Assembly (NCBI RefSeq): GCF_004212635.1
Contig: NZ_PSRT01000015.1
Coordinates: 21,589 to 85,588, forward strand
DNA from: Bradyrhizobium genosp. SA-3
Lineage (GTDB): Bacteria > Pseudomonadota > Alphaproteobacteria > Rhizobiales > Xanthobacteraceae
Length of the DNA: 64,000 bases
Direction: 5' to 3'
Position 1 is the first letter of the stretch. Every line of letters begins with the position of its first letter. Made by a program: the position numbers and the translations under genes. Below are positions 49,416 to 63,701 of the stretch, piece by piece. The notes under the pieces were generated by a model that worked only from the letters and a program-made list of their open reading frames with translations, had not been told where the DNA came from and did no database searches.

Positions 49416-50567
49416 TCAATCCGCCGCCTCCGCGATCATCGTAACGGTCATTGTCTGGTTGTGCAGTTCGCAGCGCCCGGATCGCATCGGCGGCGCGATC
49501 TCGCCATACGAGTAGAAGCCGATGCGCGCGACATCCTGCCCGAGTTCGGCGCCGACCGCGTCCAATTCGTCCTGCGTGCGCTGCCCCATGACCCGGCGAC
49601 GGCCCACGCAGCTCACCAGGATGGCCAGCTTCTCGCCCGTGATCCCGCCGGTGAGCGCACTGCGCGCCTGACGGCCGGCCTCACCTGCACCGGCGGCAAG
49701 ACTGTCGAAATTAGCGCGCATCAACTGCGCCGTGCACCCTTCCGGAATGTCGGCGGCAAACGTCAAAGTACCGGTCTCGCGATCCACCGCAAAGACTGAG
49801 CGCACGATCTGCCGATCCGGCTCGACCTCGTCATGGATGCGCAAAGGAAACGCCAAGCCTGAACCGGGCATGCCGGCGGCCTCCTCCTCGCCGAGATAGC
49901 GGGTGTAGAGGTCCAGCGGCGGTTCGTCATCGAGCCGCATCAACACGGATCCTTCCGATTTCGTCACCTTGCGCCGTGGGCCGAACACATCCCAGCCGCC
50001 GGCGCAGCCATGCGTGATGCGGATGGAAGAGCCGTAGAAACCGATCCCCGCGACGCGGTTCGGCGACGGCTCGCCGTCCGCCCCGACCAGCGTCCGCTCA
50101 AATTGCGTGCCGTCGCCAGCAAGCCCGCCGGTGAGGGGCAAGTAGGGCCCCAGAACCTCGGTGATGCCGGCGATCAGCTCGCTGCCATTCACGTTCAACC
50201 CGTCGGACAGGATGAAAAGGCCAGCGAGATCCGGTGCAACCATCTCACGGGCGAGGCGTACGCCGCAGGCCCAAGACGCATCGCGCGACTCGACGATTTT
50301 GTCTACGAGACGCACCTGGGTACGCTCGAAGCGCAACGCCACGACGACGGTCTCGTTGTCACTGATGTCGTCGCCATGGATCTGCCCGCCCGCGCTGCAA
50401 CCGACGATATGACTGTCGGGAAACATACCGCGCAGCTCGCGATAGCGTTCGCCGCCAGCCAAACCCTCACGGCTTCCGAAATAGAGCACGAGCTGAGCGG
50501 GCCCGGGCAGTGGATCAGCTCCGCGCCAGCCATGGGCAGCATTCCAGTGGAGATATTGAATGTGCAT
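49416..50567 (-). CDS. FIST-domain sensor protein
   Basis: 383 residues from ATG 50567. FIST_N (about 25-215: LVLYFGSREGLAGG, HIVGCSAGGQIHGDDISDNETVVVALRF, LSDGLNVNGSELIAGI, LPLTGGLAGDGTQF) followed by FIST_C (about 220-365: PLDLYTRYLGEEEAA, FPLRIHDEVEPDRQIVRSVF, ALTGGITGEKLAILVSCVGRRRVMGQRTQDELDAV, GFYSYGEIAP). FIST is thought to bind small ligands such as amino acids. No membrane helix. Coupled to the GGDEF-EAL gene, so it likely senses a ligand and adjusts cyclic-di-GMP. Confidence 0.9.
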   Translation of the reverse strand: MHIQYLHWNAAHGWRGADPLPGPAQLVLYFGSREGLAGGERYRELRGMFPDSHIVGCSAGGQIHGDDISDNETVVVALRFERTQVRLVDKIVESRDASWACGVRLAREMVAPDLAGLFILSDGLNVNGSELIAGITEVLGPYLPLTGGLAGDGTQFERTLVGADGEPSPNRVAGIGFYGSSIRITHGCAGGWDVFGPRRKVTKSEGSVLMRLDDEPPLDLYTRYLGEEEAAGMPGSGLAFPLRIHDEVEPDRQIVRSVFAVDRETGTLTFAADIPEGCTAQLMRANFDSLAAGAGEAGRQARSALTGGITGEKLAILVSCVGRRRVMGQRTQDELDAVGAELGQDVARIGFYSYGEIAPPMRSGRCELHNQTMTVTMIAEAAD

Positions 50568-50773
50568 CCACGCCTCTGCAGTTCTTAAACCACAGATTGT
50601 AGCGCGGCGCATTGCGTCGCCGTTAATCGAACGCGTGCTTCGGCGCCCTTGGTTACCCCGGCATGAAGGGTGTTGCCGATTCGCGCTGGATTCTCCGTAG
50701 AACCCCGGGGAAAAATGCGCGCTATGAAGCGATCGATACCTCGGCGCAATCGCCTGGTGATGCTCTCCGTAGT

Positions 50774-51508
50774 CTACCGGATGCGCGCACTTTCTCCGAC
50801 GCGCAGCGGCCGCGCGGCATTATCTTTCGTCTTTGCAACCCGGCCGGCCTCGGCAGCGGTGCGAATGGCCGCAATATTGGCAGCATACTCGGCGCTCTTG
50901 CCGCGAAACACGGCGGACCCCGCCACGAGCGTATCGGCGCCCACGGCGGCCACGGCAGCGGCATTGTCGCGCGTGATACCGCCATCGACCTCGAGCCGGA
51001 TCGGCCGGTCGCCGATCATGGCCTTGATCCGTGCGATCTTCGCCAGCTGGGAGTCGAGGAAGGACTGGCCGCCGAAGCCGGGATTGACCGTCATCACCAG
51101 CACGAGGTCGAGACGATCGAGCACATACTCGATCGCGCTCTCCGGCGTCGCGGGACACAGGCTAACGCCGGCTTTCCTGCCGAGCGCGCGGATCGCCTGG
51201 AGCGAACGGTCGAGATGCGGGCCGGCTTCGGCGTGCACCGTGATGACGTCCGCACCGGCTTTTGCGAACGCTTCAAGGTAAGGATCAGCAGGCGCGATCA
51301 TGAGATGCACGTCGAAGACTTTCTTCGTCAGCGGCCGGATTGCCTTGATGACGTCCGCGCCATAGCTGATGTTCGGCACAAAGTGTCCGTCCATGACGTC
51401 GCAATGGATCCAGTCGGCCCCAGCCGTATCGATCGCCGCGATCTCTTCGCCGAGGCGCGCGAAATCCGCGGCAAGGATCGAAGGAGCAATGATCATCTCT
51501 CTCGTCAT
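50774..51508 (-). CDS. cbbE: Ribulose-phosphate 3-epimerase
   Basis: 244 residues. Interconverts ribulose and xylulose 5-phosphates. Barrel signatures: [86 protein letters not shown] and VAGSAVF. The metal ligands (His, Asp, His, Asp) are all present. Last gene of the Calvin operon; its ATG overlaps the cbbX stop by four bases (51505-51508). The C-terminal 15-20 residues are extra. Confidence 0.95.
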   Translation of the reverse strand: MTREMIIAPSILAADFARLGEEIAAIDTAGADWIHCDVMDGHFVPNISYGADVIKAIRPLTKKVFDVHLMIAPADPYLEAFAKAGADVITVHAEAGPHLDRSLQAIRALGRKAGVSLCPATPESAIEYVLDRLDLVLVMTVNPGFGGQSFLDSQLAKIARIKAMIGDRPIRLEVDGGITRDNAAAVAAVGADTLVAGSAVFRGKSAEYAANIAAIRTAAEAGRVAKTKDNAARPLRVGESARIR

Positions 51509-52437
51509 GATTTTGCACTCCGCGAGTCGGCGCCGCCGCTGAAGACGCGGCTCGCCAGGACGTCCATGGGATCGATGGTTTCCAGGTCGGCGATTTCGAG
51601 CATGCGGTCGAGATCGGACACAAGGCGATCGGCCTGCCGCAGGCGAATGCGGTCGACGGCGTTGCGGATCGATCGCGCATTGGAGAAGAACGGCTGGGTC
51701 CGGCGCAGCGCGATGTATTTTTCGAACGCCTCGCGCGCCGCTGCCGAGAAGCGATAGCCGCGCTCCTTCAGCATCAGCTCGGCGATGACGAGCAGCTCGG
51801 CTTCGGCATAGTCCGGAAATTCGATGTGGTGCGCGATGCGCGAACGGAAGCCGGGATTGGAGGCGAAGAAGCTCGTCATCCGCTCGCCATAGCCGGCGAG
51901 GATCACGACCAGATCCTCGCGCTGGTTCTCCATCACCTGGAGCAGGATTTCGATCGCCTCCTGGCCGTAGTCGCGCTCGTTGTCGGGGCGATGGAGATAA
52001 TAAGCCTCATCGATGAACAGAACGCCGCCCATCGCCTTCTTCAATATCTCCTTGGTCTTCGGGGCGGTGTGGCCGATATACTGGCCGACGAGATCGTCGC
52101 GCGTGACCGAGATCACCTGCCCTCGCCGCACGAAGCCGAGGCCGTGCAGGATCTTGGCCATGCGCAGCGCCACCGTGGTCTTGCCGGTGCCGGGATTGCC
52201 GGTGAACGACATGTGCAGCGTCGGCGGCGCGGAGGCCAATCCAGCGCGCTGCCGAATGCGCTCGATCAACAGCAGCGAGGCGATCTGGCGCACGCGGTTC
52301 TTCACCGGTTTCAATCCGACCAGTTCCTGCTCGAGCTGTTGCAGCGTGTCGGTGATCCCGGCCGCTTCGGCCTCCTTGCGGAGATCGAAACTTGTCTCGC
52401 TGTGTTCGGTCGTCGTTGCGTGGGGCACATCGAGCAT
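51505..52437 (-). CDS. cbbX: CbbX, red-type RuBisCO activase
   Basis: 310 residues from ATG 52437. AAA+ ATPase: Walker [10 protein letters not shown] at 80-88, Walker [13 protein letters not shown], sensor/arginine region [23 protein letters not shown]-terminal lid with [23 protein letters not shown]. Known CbbX hexamers use ATP to pull the C-terminus of the red-type large subunit and release inhibitory sugar phosphates. It lies 98 bp after cbbS, fitting the red-type RuBisCO here. Confidence 0.95.
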   Translation of the reverse strand: MLDVPHATTTEHSETSFDLRKEAEAAGITDTLQQLEQELVGLKPVKNRVRQIASLLLIERIRQRAGLASAPPTLHMSFTGNPGTGKTTVALRMAKILHGLGFVRRGQVISVTRDDLVGQYIGHTAPKTKEILKKAMGGVLFIDEAYYLHRPDNERDYGQEAIEILLQVMENQREDLVVILAGYGERMTSFFASNPGFRSRIAHHIEFPDYAEAELLVIAELMLKERGYRFSAAAREAFEKYIALRRTQPFFSNARSIRNAVDRIRLRQADRLVSDLDRMLEIADLETIDPMDVLASRVFSGGADSRSAKS

Positions 52438-52535
52438 CGGCACCTCGAAGAAAAGGGCTTCGCCGCGGGGGAGCGGCGAAGCAGTGGTCCGCCAAGGATG
52501 CGGAGCAGGGAGAGCTCCGCGCGGAAGCGGATGCC

Positions 52536-52943
52536 TTAAGTTGACGCGTGCGCGGCCGGTCGGCGCACGGTGGTGTAACGGATCGCGCGGCCGCCCACCT
52601 CCTGCCGTACCAGTTCGAGCTCCGCCTCCTGCTTCGGCCGGTTGACGAGGAAGGAGATGCGCACCGATTCCCAGCCGGGGCTGCAATCGAAGCCGCTGAT
52701 GCGGATGTAGCGGTCGCCGTACACCCTGCGGCACTCGGCGAGCTCCATCATCACGCCGGCGGCATCCTGGAGATCGAACATCGGCAGGCCCCACATCTCC
52801 CAATATGTGTTGCGGGGATGCGGATCGTCGGTGAACTCGATGTTCACCGCCCAGCCTTTGGCGAGGCAGTACTGCACCTGGCTGTAGATCTGGTCATCGG
52901 TCAGATCAGGCAGGTACGAGAAGCAGCCCTGGGTCAGTTTCAT
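52536..52943 (-). CDS. cbbS: RuBisCO small subunit, red-type (form IC)
   Basis: 135 residues: [59 protein letters not shown]. The C-terminal extension ([27 protein letters not shown]) is the beta-hairpin extension found only in red-type small subunits. Ten bases after cbbL. Confidence 0.97.
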   Translation of the reverse strand: MKLTQGCFSYLPDLTDDQIYSQVQYCLAKGWAVNIEFTDDPHPRNTYWEMWGLPMFDLQDAAGVMMELAECRRVYGDRYIRISGFDCSPGWESVRISFLVNRPKQEAELELVRQEVGGRAIRYTTVRRPAAHAST

Positions 52944-52953
52944 GTGAATCTCC

Positions 52954-55529
<2,576 letters not shown>

Positions 55530-55541
55530 GATTGATCCTCC

Positions 55542-57560
<2,019 letters not shown>

Positions 57561-57591
57561 CGGATCCTCCCGTTGTTGTCGTTGCTGCACA

Positions 57592-58467
57592 TCACTTCAG
57601 GCTCCGCTTGCGCTCGATCAGCTGCATGATCAGCGGCGTCAGGATCAGTTGCATCGCGAGATCGAGCTTGGCGCCGGGGCAGACGATCGAATTCGCACGC
57701 GACATCCAGCTTTGCGGCAGCATCGAGAGCAGATAGGGGAAGTCGATGCCGCGTGGATTCTTGAAGCGGATCACGACCATCGATTCGTCCGGCGTCGGGA
57801 TCCAGCGCGCGATGAACGGATTGGAGGTGTCCACCGTCGGCACGCGCTGGAAGTTGATGTCGGTCTCGGTGAATTGCGGGCAGATGTAGTGGATGTAATC
57901 AGGCATCCGCCGCAGGATGGTGTCGGTGACGGCCTCGGTCGAATAGCCGCGCGCACTGCGATCACGGTGCAGCTTCTGGATCCATTCGAGATTGATCACG
58001 GGCACGACGCCGATCTTGAGGTCGGCATAGCGGGCGACGTTGACCTTGTCGGTCACGACGGCGCCATGCAGGCCTTCGTAGAACAGCAGGTCCGAATTCT
58101 CCGGCAGCCGCTTCCACTCGGTGAAGGTGCCGGGTGCCGCGCCATGCAGCGCGGATTCCTCGGCATCGTGGACGTAGTGACGCGTCGTCGCCGTGCCGGT
58201 CTCGCCATAGTCGCGGAACGCGCGCTCCAGCTCCTCGAACAGATTGGTCTCGGGGCTGAAATGGCTGAAGTGCTTGTTGCCGCGCTCGGCTTCCTTGGCC
58301 ATCTGCGCGCGCATCTCGGCGCGGTCGTAGCGATGGAAAGCGTCGCCCTCGATGTAGACGGCGTTGACCTTCTCGCGGAAAAATATCTGCTCGAAGGTCT
58401 TCTTGACCGAGGTTGTGCCGGCGCCGGAGGAGCCGGTGATGGAGATGATCGGATGCTTCCTGGACAT
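57592..58467 (-). CDS. cbbP: Phosphoribulokinase
   Basis: 291 residues, bacterial class I length. P-loop [10 protein letters not shown] at 12-21; [50 protein letters not shown]. It phosphorylates ribulose 5-phosphate to RuBP using ATP; the bacterial class is typically NADH-activated. Ends with the C-terminal [10 protein letters not shown]. Between cbbT and cbbF with gaps of 31 and 12 bp. Confidence 0.97.
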   Translation of the reverse strand: MSRKHPIISITGSSGAGTTSVKKTFEQIFFREKVNAVYIEGDAFHRYDRAEMRAQMAKEAERGNKHFSHFSPETNLFEELERAFRDYGETGTATTRHYVHDAEESALHGAAPGTFTEWKRLPENSDLLFYEGLHGAVVTDKVNVARYADLKIGVVPVINLEWIQKLHRDRSARGYSTEAVTDTILRRMPDYIHYICPQFTETDINFQRVPTVDTSNPFIARWIPTPDESMVVIRFKNPRGIDFPYLLSMLPQSWMSRANSIVCPGAKLDLAMQLILTPLIMQLIERKRSLK

Positions 58468-58479
58468 GGGACGCCTCGC

Positions 58480-59517
58480 TCAGAGCCGGAAGAATCCGCG
58501 CCGCGCGAACAGCGGTGCGGAGACGCTGGCAACCAACAACGGATCGCAATGCAATTCCTCGACCCGCCGCACCTCGTTGCTCGAGCCCATGATCAGCGGC
58601 ACGCGCTGGTGCAGGCTTTGCGCAGACAGCTCGAGGATGCGCTCGCGCCCGGTCGTGGCCGAGCCGCCGGCCTGCTCGATGATCATCGCCATCGGATGCG
58701 CCTCATAGGTGAGGCGCAGGCGGCCGTCGCCATAGCCGGGGCGCGCGTCCGAGGGATAGAGGAACACGCCGCCTCGGGTGAGGATGCGATAGGCCTCCGC
58801 GACCAGCGAGCCGATCCAGCGCATGTTGAAATCGTGGTTGGCGGGCCCTTCGACACCGGCGAGGCATTCGTCGATGAAGGCGCGCACCGGCGCATCCCAG
58901 TGCCGGCGATTGGACGCGTTGATCGCGAACTCCTCGCAGGCCTCGGAGATCTGCACGCCGCTGCGCGCGAGGCGGAAGCAGCCCGCCTTACGGTCAAGCG
59001 TGAAGATGTCGACACCGTCGCCGAGCGTCAGCACCAGCGAGGTCTGCGGGCCGTAGGTGACGAAGCCAGCCGCGAGCTGCGCCGAACCGCGCTGATGGAA
59101 GGCGAGTGAGAGATCATCAGGTGCCGGCAGGATCGAGAAGATCGTGCCGACGGTCATGTTGATGTCGATGTTGGAGGAGCCGTCGAGCGGATCGATCGCG
59201 ACGCAGATGCGGCCTTCGCGGTCGACGATCTGGGCCTCGCGCATCTCCTCCGATGCCAGCGCCGCGATCGGCAGCCTGACGAGGCAGCGACGCAGGATCG
59301 CATCCGCCTGGACGTCGAGATCGCGCTGGACATCGCCGTCGCTGTTGCGGCCGGTCGTCAGGCCCGAGGCGTCGGCGAGATCGCCGGAGGCGATGAGATC
59401 GGCGATCTCGACCGCCGCAGCCGCGATGGCGTCGACCGCGGCCGCCACGGCGAGCGCATGCGGTGCGGTCTCTGAGTACCGTTGAAGGTGGTCGTCCAGC
59501 CTGAGTTGCCCGGTCAT
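58480..59517 (-). CDS. cbbF: Fructose-1,6-bisphosphatase, class I
   Basis: 345 residues from ATG 59517. Metal-site signature [24 protein letters not shown], substrate motifs [26 protein letters not shown] and [24 protein letters not shown]. It removes the 1-phosphate of FBP (and in autotrophs often SBP). First gene of the operon, divergent from cbbR. AAGGGGATGG lies upstream. An in-frame start at 59550 is less likely. Confidence 0.95.
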   Translation of the reverse strand: MTGQLRLDDHLQRYSETAPHALAVAAAVDAIAAAAVEIADLIASGDLADASGLTTGRNSDGDVQRDLDVQADAILRRCLVRLPIAALASEEMREAQIVDREGRICVAIDPLDGSSNIDINMTVGTIFSILPAPDDLSLAFHQRGSAQLAAGFVTYGPQTSLVLTLGDGVDIFTLDRKAGCFRLARSGVQISEACEEFAINASNRRHWDAPVRAFIDECLAGVEGPANHDFNMRWIGSLVAEAYRILTRGGVFLYPSDARPGYGDGRLRLTYEAHPMAMIIEQAGGSATTGRERILELSAQSLHQRVPLIMGSSNEVRRVEELHCDPLLVASVSAPLFARRGFFRL

Positions 59518-59637
59518 CTGCGTCCATCCCCTTGCTGGCGCTGCATCCATTTTCCCTCCCCCTTGGAGGTCGATGCGGTCCGTCCCAGCACGATGAGATT
59601 GACAGAGCCGGCTTAATAAGGAAAATTTCTATTCATA
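59518..59637. promoter_or_regulatory. cbbF-cbbR divergent control region
   Basis: 120 bp. Near the cbbR start an imperfect dyad runs from TTAATAAGGAAA (59613) to ATTTCTATTCATAA (ending at 59638). This AT-rich, T-N11-A type sequence is where a LysR protein such as CbbR would be expected to bind. Confidence 0.6.
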
Positions 59638-60615
59638 ATGAGCATCAAAGAATTTTCTTATAATGGCCCCGGCCATGCGGCGGCCCAGCTCCGGCATCTG
59701 ACGATCCGGCAGCTGCGCTCGCTTGCGGCGCTTTCGGCCAAGGGCAGCGTGACGGCGGCCTCCAGCCATCTCGGGCTGACCCAGCCGGCCGTGACCCAGC
59801 AGCTTCGGCAGCTTCAGGATCTCGCCGGCCTGCCGCTGGTGCAGCGGACCGCTGACGGCATGCTGCTGACGGAGGCTGGCAAGGAGGTGCTGGCGCTGGC
59901 CGAACGGGTCGAGGCCGCGATCATGGACTGCCAGGGCTCGCTCGACCTGCTGGCGGGGCGGACCGGCGGCACGGTACAGCTCGGCGCGGTCTCGACCGCA
60001 AAATATTTCGTGCCGCACGCGATCGCGGCATTCTCGAAGCGCTATCCCAAGATCGAGATCAAGCTCACCATCGGCAACCGCGAGGAGATCCGCGAGGCCA
60101 TGCACGGCTACGACCTCGATTTCGCCGTGATGGGTCGGCCACCGGCCGACGTCACGGTCGACGTCCGCCAGCTCGGGCGCAATCCGCACATCATCGTCGC
60201 GCGCAAGGGACATTGGCTGGAGAAGGATTCCGGGCTCAACCTGACCGACCTCGTGCACGAGACCTTCCTCACCCGCGAGCCGGGCTCGGGCACGCGGACG
60301 CTGATGGAAGGCATGTTCCAGAAGTCGGATCTCGAGCCGGTCATCGGCATGGAGATGAGCAGCAACGAGACCATCAAGCAGGCGGTGATCGCCGGGCTCG
60401 GCATCGCTTTCATCTCGGCGCACACCGTGGCGCATGAGCTCGCCGAGGGCCGGCTGATCGTGCTCGACGTCGCCGGCCTGCCGATCGTCCGGCAATGGTA
60501 CGTGATCCGCCGCAGCGACAAGGTGCTGCTGCCGCCGGCGCAGGCGATGTTCGATTTTCTGGGTTCGGAAGGCTCGAACTATCTGCCCGAGGTGCCCGAA
60601 CTCGGCGGGCGATAG
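59638..60615 (+). CDS. cbbR: LysR-type regulator CbbR
   Basis: 325 residues. Winged HTH at about 20-80 (LTIRQLRSLAALSAKGSVTAASSHLGLTQPAVTQQLRQLQDLAGLPLVQRTADG in pieces), then a periplasmic-binding-like effector domain (about 105-310). CbbR proteins activate the divergent cbb operon, usually sensing NADPH or a cycle intermediate. Its position and orientation support the name. Confidence 0.93.
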   Translation: MSIKEFSYNGPGHAAAQLRHLTIRQLRSLAALSAKGSVTAASSHLGLTQPAVTQQLRQLQDLAGLPLVQRTADGMLLTEAGKEVLALAERVEAAIMDCQGSLDLLAGRTGGTVQLGAVSTAKYFVPHAIAAFSKRYPKIEIKLTIGNREEIREAMHGYDLDFAVMGRPPADVTVDVRQLGRNPHIIVARKGHWLEKDSGLNLTDLVHETFLTREPGSGTRTLMEGMFQKSDLEPVIGMEMSSNETIKQAVIAGLGIAFISAHTVAHELAEGRLIVLDVAGLPIVRQWYVIRRSDKVLLPPAQAMFDFLGSEGSNYLPEVPELGGR

Positions 60616-60626
60616 GCAGCCAGCGC

Positions 60627-60719
60627 TCAGCTCATCAGCTTCATGGCGATCGTCGCGATCAGAACCACGATGATCTGGAGCAGGCGCTCCGTCGTGAAGA
60701 TGCGGTTGAAGGTGATCAT
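60627..60719 (-). CDS. Possible tiny membrane peptide
   Basis: 30 residues: MITFNRIFTTER then LLQIIVVLIATIAMKLMS, one hydrophobic helix. Ribosome site is poor. Included because it is protein-like and fills the gap after cbbR; could be chance. Confidence 0.35.
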   Translation of the reverse strand: MITFNRIFTTERLLQIIVVLIATIAMKLMS

Positions 60720-60872
60720 CGCTTGCCCCGGCCGACGTGAAGGATCTCGTTGAGCCGTTGCTAGCACAGGCGCGCGCCGAGACAACTCCGAAATCGCCGC
60801 GTGGTGTCCCGTGCACGATCTGTCGATCGCATCTTCGGCAAGATGGACCAAGGCCGCGCCGATGGTTAACGA

Positions 60873-61082
60873 TCAGGCCGCGAGTGGGGCGGCGCAGTCC
60901 GTGCGGGCCGCGAAATAGGCTTCCAGCTCCGACAGCGCCCGCGCTTCCCAATCCCTCGCCTGCTCCAGCAGCGACCAGCTCTGGCCCGGGCGGAATGCAG
61001 CGGTCTGGCGATAGAGCGATGCGATGCCGCGGTAGCGGCGCACGTTCTCCAAGATGGCGTGACCGGTTATTTGGCCGTTCAT
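60873..61082 (-). CDS. Small helical protein, ENVRRYR family (second copy)
   Basis: 69 residues, GGGAG upstream. ILENVRRYRGIASLYRQTAAFRPGQSWSLLEQARDWEARALSELEAYFAA (in pieces); paralogue of the gene at 47144. Soluble, two or three helices. Unknown role. Confidence 0.7.
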   Translation of the reverse strand: MNGQITGHAILENVRRYRGIASLYRQTAAFRPGQSWSLLEQARDWEARALSELEAYFAARTDCAAPLAA

Positions 61083-61219
61083 GTCCGAAAACTCCCTCGT
61101 CATTCCCGCGGGAGAAACTGCGGCCAAATCTTTTCGAAAAGTTAGCGGCGCACGGCAAGCTCGCGGATGGTTGCCGAACTGTTGCGCGCGCGCAACGCGT
61201 ACGGTCGTGCACAGCCGAC

Positions 61220-61639
61220 TTATTGCGGATTCGTTGCCGCGCTCTCGCCCGGGCGCTTCAGCCCGCCGCGGCTGACGATCGCCATCGTCTCGCGGCAGAG
61301 ATCGGCGAGGCCGATCAGCAGCACGGCCAGCAGGCAGAATAGGTTGATGGAATCGGTGTTCGCGCTGGTCAGCGAATTGAACTCGAAGAAGGGCGGCATG
61401 AACGCCCACCACACCAGCGGAATGGTCAGCAGCGTGGCGAGGGTCGCCGCCGGCACGCCTGCAACAAGCCCGAGCACGAAGAGACCGGGCAAGAACGCCG
61501 CGAAATAGAGTTTTGCGCCAAGCGCGACACAAATCCCCTGAAGCAGCGCCGACATCGCGACGACCACGAATCCGAGCAGAAACGCCTGCCACGACCATGG
61601 CCGTACCTGCGGTACGCCAAACAGCCCCGTACGCCTCAT
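61220..61639 (-). CDS. Stand-alone DUF4118 membrane protein
   Basis: 139 residues, GGGGGAGG upstream. Four hydrophobic segments: FLLGFVVVAMSALLQGICVALG, YFAAFLPGLFVLGLVAGVPAATLATLLTIPLVWWAF, INLFCLLAVLLIGLADL. This is the four-helix DUF4118 (KdpD-type) sensor module that normally precedes a histidine kinase. Here it ends with a short basic tail (RGGLKRPGESAATNPQ) and no kinase follows. Confidence 0.75.
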   Translation of the reverse strand: MRRTGLFGVPQVRPWSWQAFLLGFVVVAMSALLQGICVALGAKLYFAAFLPGLFVLGLVAGVPAATLATLLTIPLVWWAFMPPFFEFNSLTSANTDSINLFCLLAVLLIGLADLCRETMAIVSRGGLKRPGESAATNPQ

Positions 61640-61777
61640 CAGCCTCCCCCTGCCGCCTGTTAACCAGGTCCGCTTGCGACCAAAGTACTACAGCGGCGGC
61701 CGGACCGCGAGCCGGAAATTGCGGCCTCGCGGGGTTGGTAAACGGGCCGCATCGCAGCATTCCGGCCATGCCGGCGG

Positions 61778-62971
61778 CTACTCGGTCGCCGCATAGAGCA
61801 AGCCGGCCACCGGCAGGACAAGGCCAATGGCCGATGCCAGAGTCCAGCCGCCTTGCGCGAAGGCGAAGGCACCGAGCGCGGAGCCGGCGGCGCCGGCGGC
61901 GAAGAACGTCGCCATGTAGAGGCCGTTGAGGCGGCTGCGGTGCTCGTGCCCGAGCAGGAAAATGGCGCGGAAGCCGAGCACGACGTTGCCCTGCACGCCG
62001 ATGTCGATCGCGATCGCGGCCACGACCAGGCAGGCGAGGTTCAGCAGCGATCCGGCCGCGCCGACATGCGTGATCAGGAATCCGACGGCCGCGAGCAGCA
62101 TCGCGACCAGCGTCGCGATGCGGCTAAGGCCGCGATCGGCGAGCCGTCCCGCGATCGGCGCCGCGAACACGCCGGCGACGCCGGCGAGCGCGAACAGCGC
62201 GATGCCGCGCTGGGTGAAGCCGAACGCGCTCGCGAGCTGGAGCGGCGCCACCGTCCAGAACAGCGTGAAGCAGCCGAACAGGCTCGCCTGGTAGAGCGCG
62301 CGGCGGCGCAGTAGCGGCGTCGTGCGCACCAGCTGCGGCATCGACAGCAGCAACGCGCCATAATGCATCCGCGCGACCGGCTTGCGCGTCGGCAGCGTCA
62401 CCCAGAGCACGGCTGCGAGCACGATCATCAGCGCGGCCGAGCCGAAGAACACTGCGTGCCACGACAGCGCCGCCGTGACGAAGCTCGACACCGGGCGCGC
62501 CAGCATGATGCCGAGCATCAGGCCGGTCGAGACGTTGCCGACGACGCGGCCGCGGATGGCCTCGGGCGCCAGATGCGCGGCATAGGGAATGATGATCTGC
62601 ACCGCGACCGAGCCGAGCCCGATGAACAGCGCGGCGATCAGGAACGGCAGCGCGTGGGTCGCGAACGCCGCGGCAAGCAGTGCCGCCGCGCCGAGCGCGA
62701 TGACCGAGCAGATCAGCGAGCGGTTCTCGACGAGGTCGCCGAGCGACACGATGAAGAGAAGCCCCACTCCATAGCCGATCTGCGTCATGGTGACGATCAG
62801 CCCCGCGGCGGCATGCGACAGGCCGAGCGCGGCGCTGATCGGCGCGATCAGCGGCTGGGCATAATAGATGTTGGCGGCGACCATGCCACAGGCCGCGGCA
62901 AGCACGAAGGTCAGGCGCTGCGACACCGCATCCGGTCCGGGCGCGGTCTCGATCGTGGCATTCATCGTCAT
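61778..62971 (-). CDS. MFS transporter (drug-export type, 12 helices)
   Basis: 397 residues from ATG 62971 (62977 and 62965 also possible). Twelve hydrophobic segments; ANIYYAQPLIAPISAALGLSHAAAGLIVTMTQIGYGVGLLFIVSLGDLVENR (motif A region, in pieces) and GNVSTGLMLGIMLARPVSSFV (motif C). Related to arabinose-efflux/Bcr-like exporters. It lies directly after a TetR gene with a perfect palindrome between them, so export under TetR control is likely. Substrate unknown. Confidence 0.88.
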   Translation of the reverse strand: MTMNATIETAPGPDAVSQRLTFVLAAACGMVAANIYYAQPLIAPISAALGLSHAAAGLIVTMTQIGYGVGLLFIVSLGDLVENRSLICSVIALGAAALLAAAFATHALPFLIAALFIGLGSVAVQIIIPYAAHLAPEAIRGRVVGNVSTGLMLGIMLARPVSSFVTAALSWHAVFFGSAALMIVLAAVLWVTLPTRKPVARMHYGALLLSMPQLVRTTPLLRRRALYQASLFGCFTLFWTVAPLQLASAFGFTQRGIALFALAGVAGVFAAPIAGRLADRGLSRIATLVAMLLAAVGFLITHVGAAGSLLNLACLVVAAIAIDIGVQGNVVLGFRAIFLLGHEHRSRLNGLYMATFFAAGAAGSALGAFAFAQGGWTLASAIGLVLPVAGLLYAATE

Positions 62972-62987
62972 TCGCATAGACTCCAGA

Positions 62988-63011
62988 AATAGGGAATGAC
63001 AATTCCCTATT
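62988..63011. promoter_or_regulatory. TetR operator candidate before the MFS gene
   Basis: Perfect inverted repeat: AATAGGGAAT (62988-62997), spacer GACA, ATTCCCTATT (63002-63011). A related dyad with the same GGGAA-N6-TTyCC spacing lies before the tetR start (63654-63676). Confidence 0.75.
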
Positions 63012-63023
63012 ATGACAAAAAAT

Positions 63024-63644
63024 TCAGGCGAGCAGCTTCATCGCGACGGCGACGAGGCGCATCCCGTCGAGCGGCAGGCGCGCCTTGCCGACGACGCGCA
63101 TGCCTTGCGTGATGCAGATCATCAGCCGCGCGGTGTCGGCGGGGGCGACATGGCGGGGAATCGAGCCATCGGCCTGCCCTTCGCGAATGAGGCCGGCGAT
63201 GAAGCTTTCGTTTGTCTTGAGCTGGGCATTGACGCGGGCGCCGACCACCGGATCGAGAGCGGACAACTCGACCGCGCTGCCGACGACCAGGCAGCCGCGC
63301 CGCCCCTCGGTGCCCTGGGAATGCTCGACATAGGACAGCAACACGTTGCGGATTTTCTCGCGGCCGTTCGCGCCGCCCGCCGCAGCGCTGCGCGTCTGCT
63401 CCTGGCGCAGCGTGGTGTAGCGTTCGAGGGCGGCCAGGAACACGGCATGCTTGTCGCGAAACGCCTTGTAGACGCTCCCCGTCGCCAGTCGCATCGCCGC
63501 GGTGAGGTCGCCGATCGAGGTGGCATGATAGCCGCGCTCGCGAAATACGCGCACGGCCCTGTCGAGCGCGGTGTCCATGTCGAACTCCCGGGGGCGGCCG
63601 GGTGGACGGGCGGCGGGCTGAGATCGGCGGGCGGCTTTTTGCAT
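63024..63644 (-). CDS. TetR-family transcriptional regulator
   Basis: 206 residues from ATG 63644. Basic lead (MQKAARRSQPAARPPGRPRE), then the TetR HTH (about 27-70: ALDRAVRVFRERGYHATSIGDLTAAMRLATGSVYKAFRDKHAVFLAALERY, in pieces) and a ligand-binding helical domain to 206 (TetR_C, AefR/YcdC-like: GCLVVGSAVELSALDPVVGARVN). Probably represses itself and the downstream MFS gene. The reading frame continues upstream into repeat DNA, so the later start is preferred. Confidence 0.9.
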   Translation of the reverse strand: MQKAARRSQPAARPPGRPREFDMDTALDRAVRVFRERGYHATSIGDLTAAMRLATGSVYKAFRDKHAVFLAALERYTTLRQEQTRSAAAGGANGREKIRNVLLSYVEHSQGTEGRRGCLVVGSAVELSALDPVVGARVNAQLKTNESFIAGLIREGQADGSIPRHVAPADTARLMICITQGMRVVGKARLPLDGMRLVAVAMKLLA

Positions 63645-63653
63645 CGCGGCATG

Positions 63654-63676
63654 ATAGGGAATGAACGTTTCCGAAT
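63654..63676. promoter_or_regulatory. TetR operator candidate before tetR
   Basis: ATAGGGAA, six bases, TTTCCGAATA; imperfect version of the palindrome at 62988-63011, beginning 10 bp upstream of the tetR start. Confidence 0.55.
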
Positions 63677-63701
63677 AAAGACACTTGGTTGTGAATGCAA
63701 T

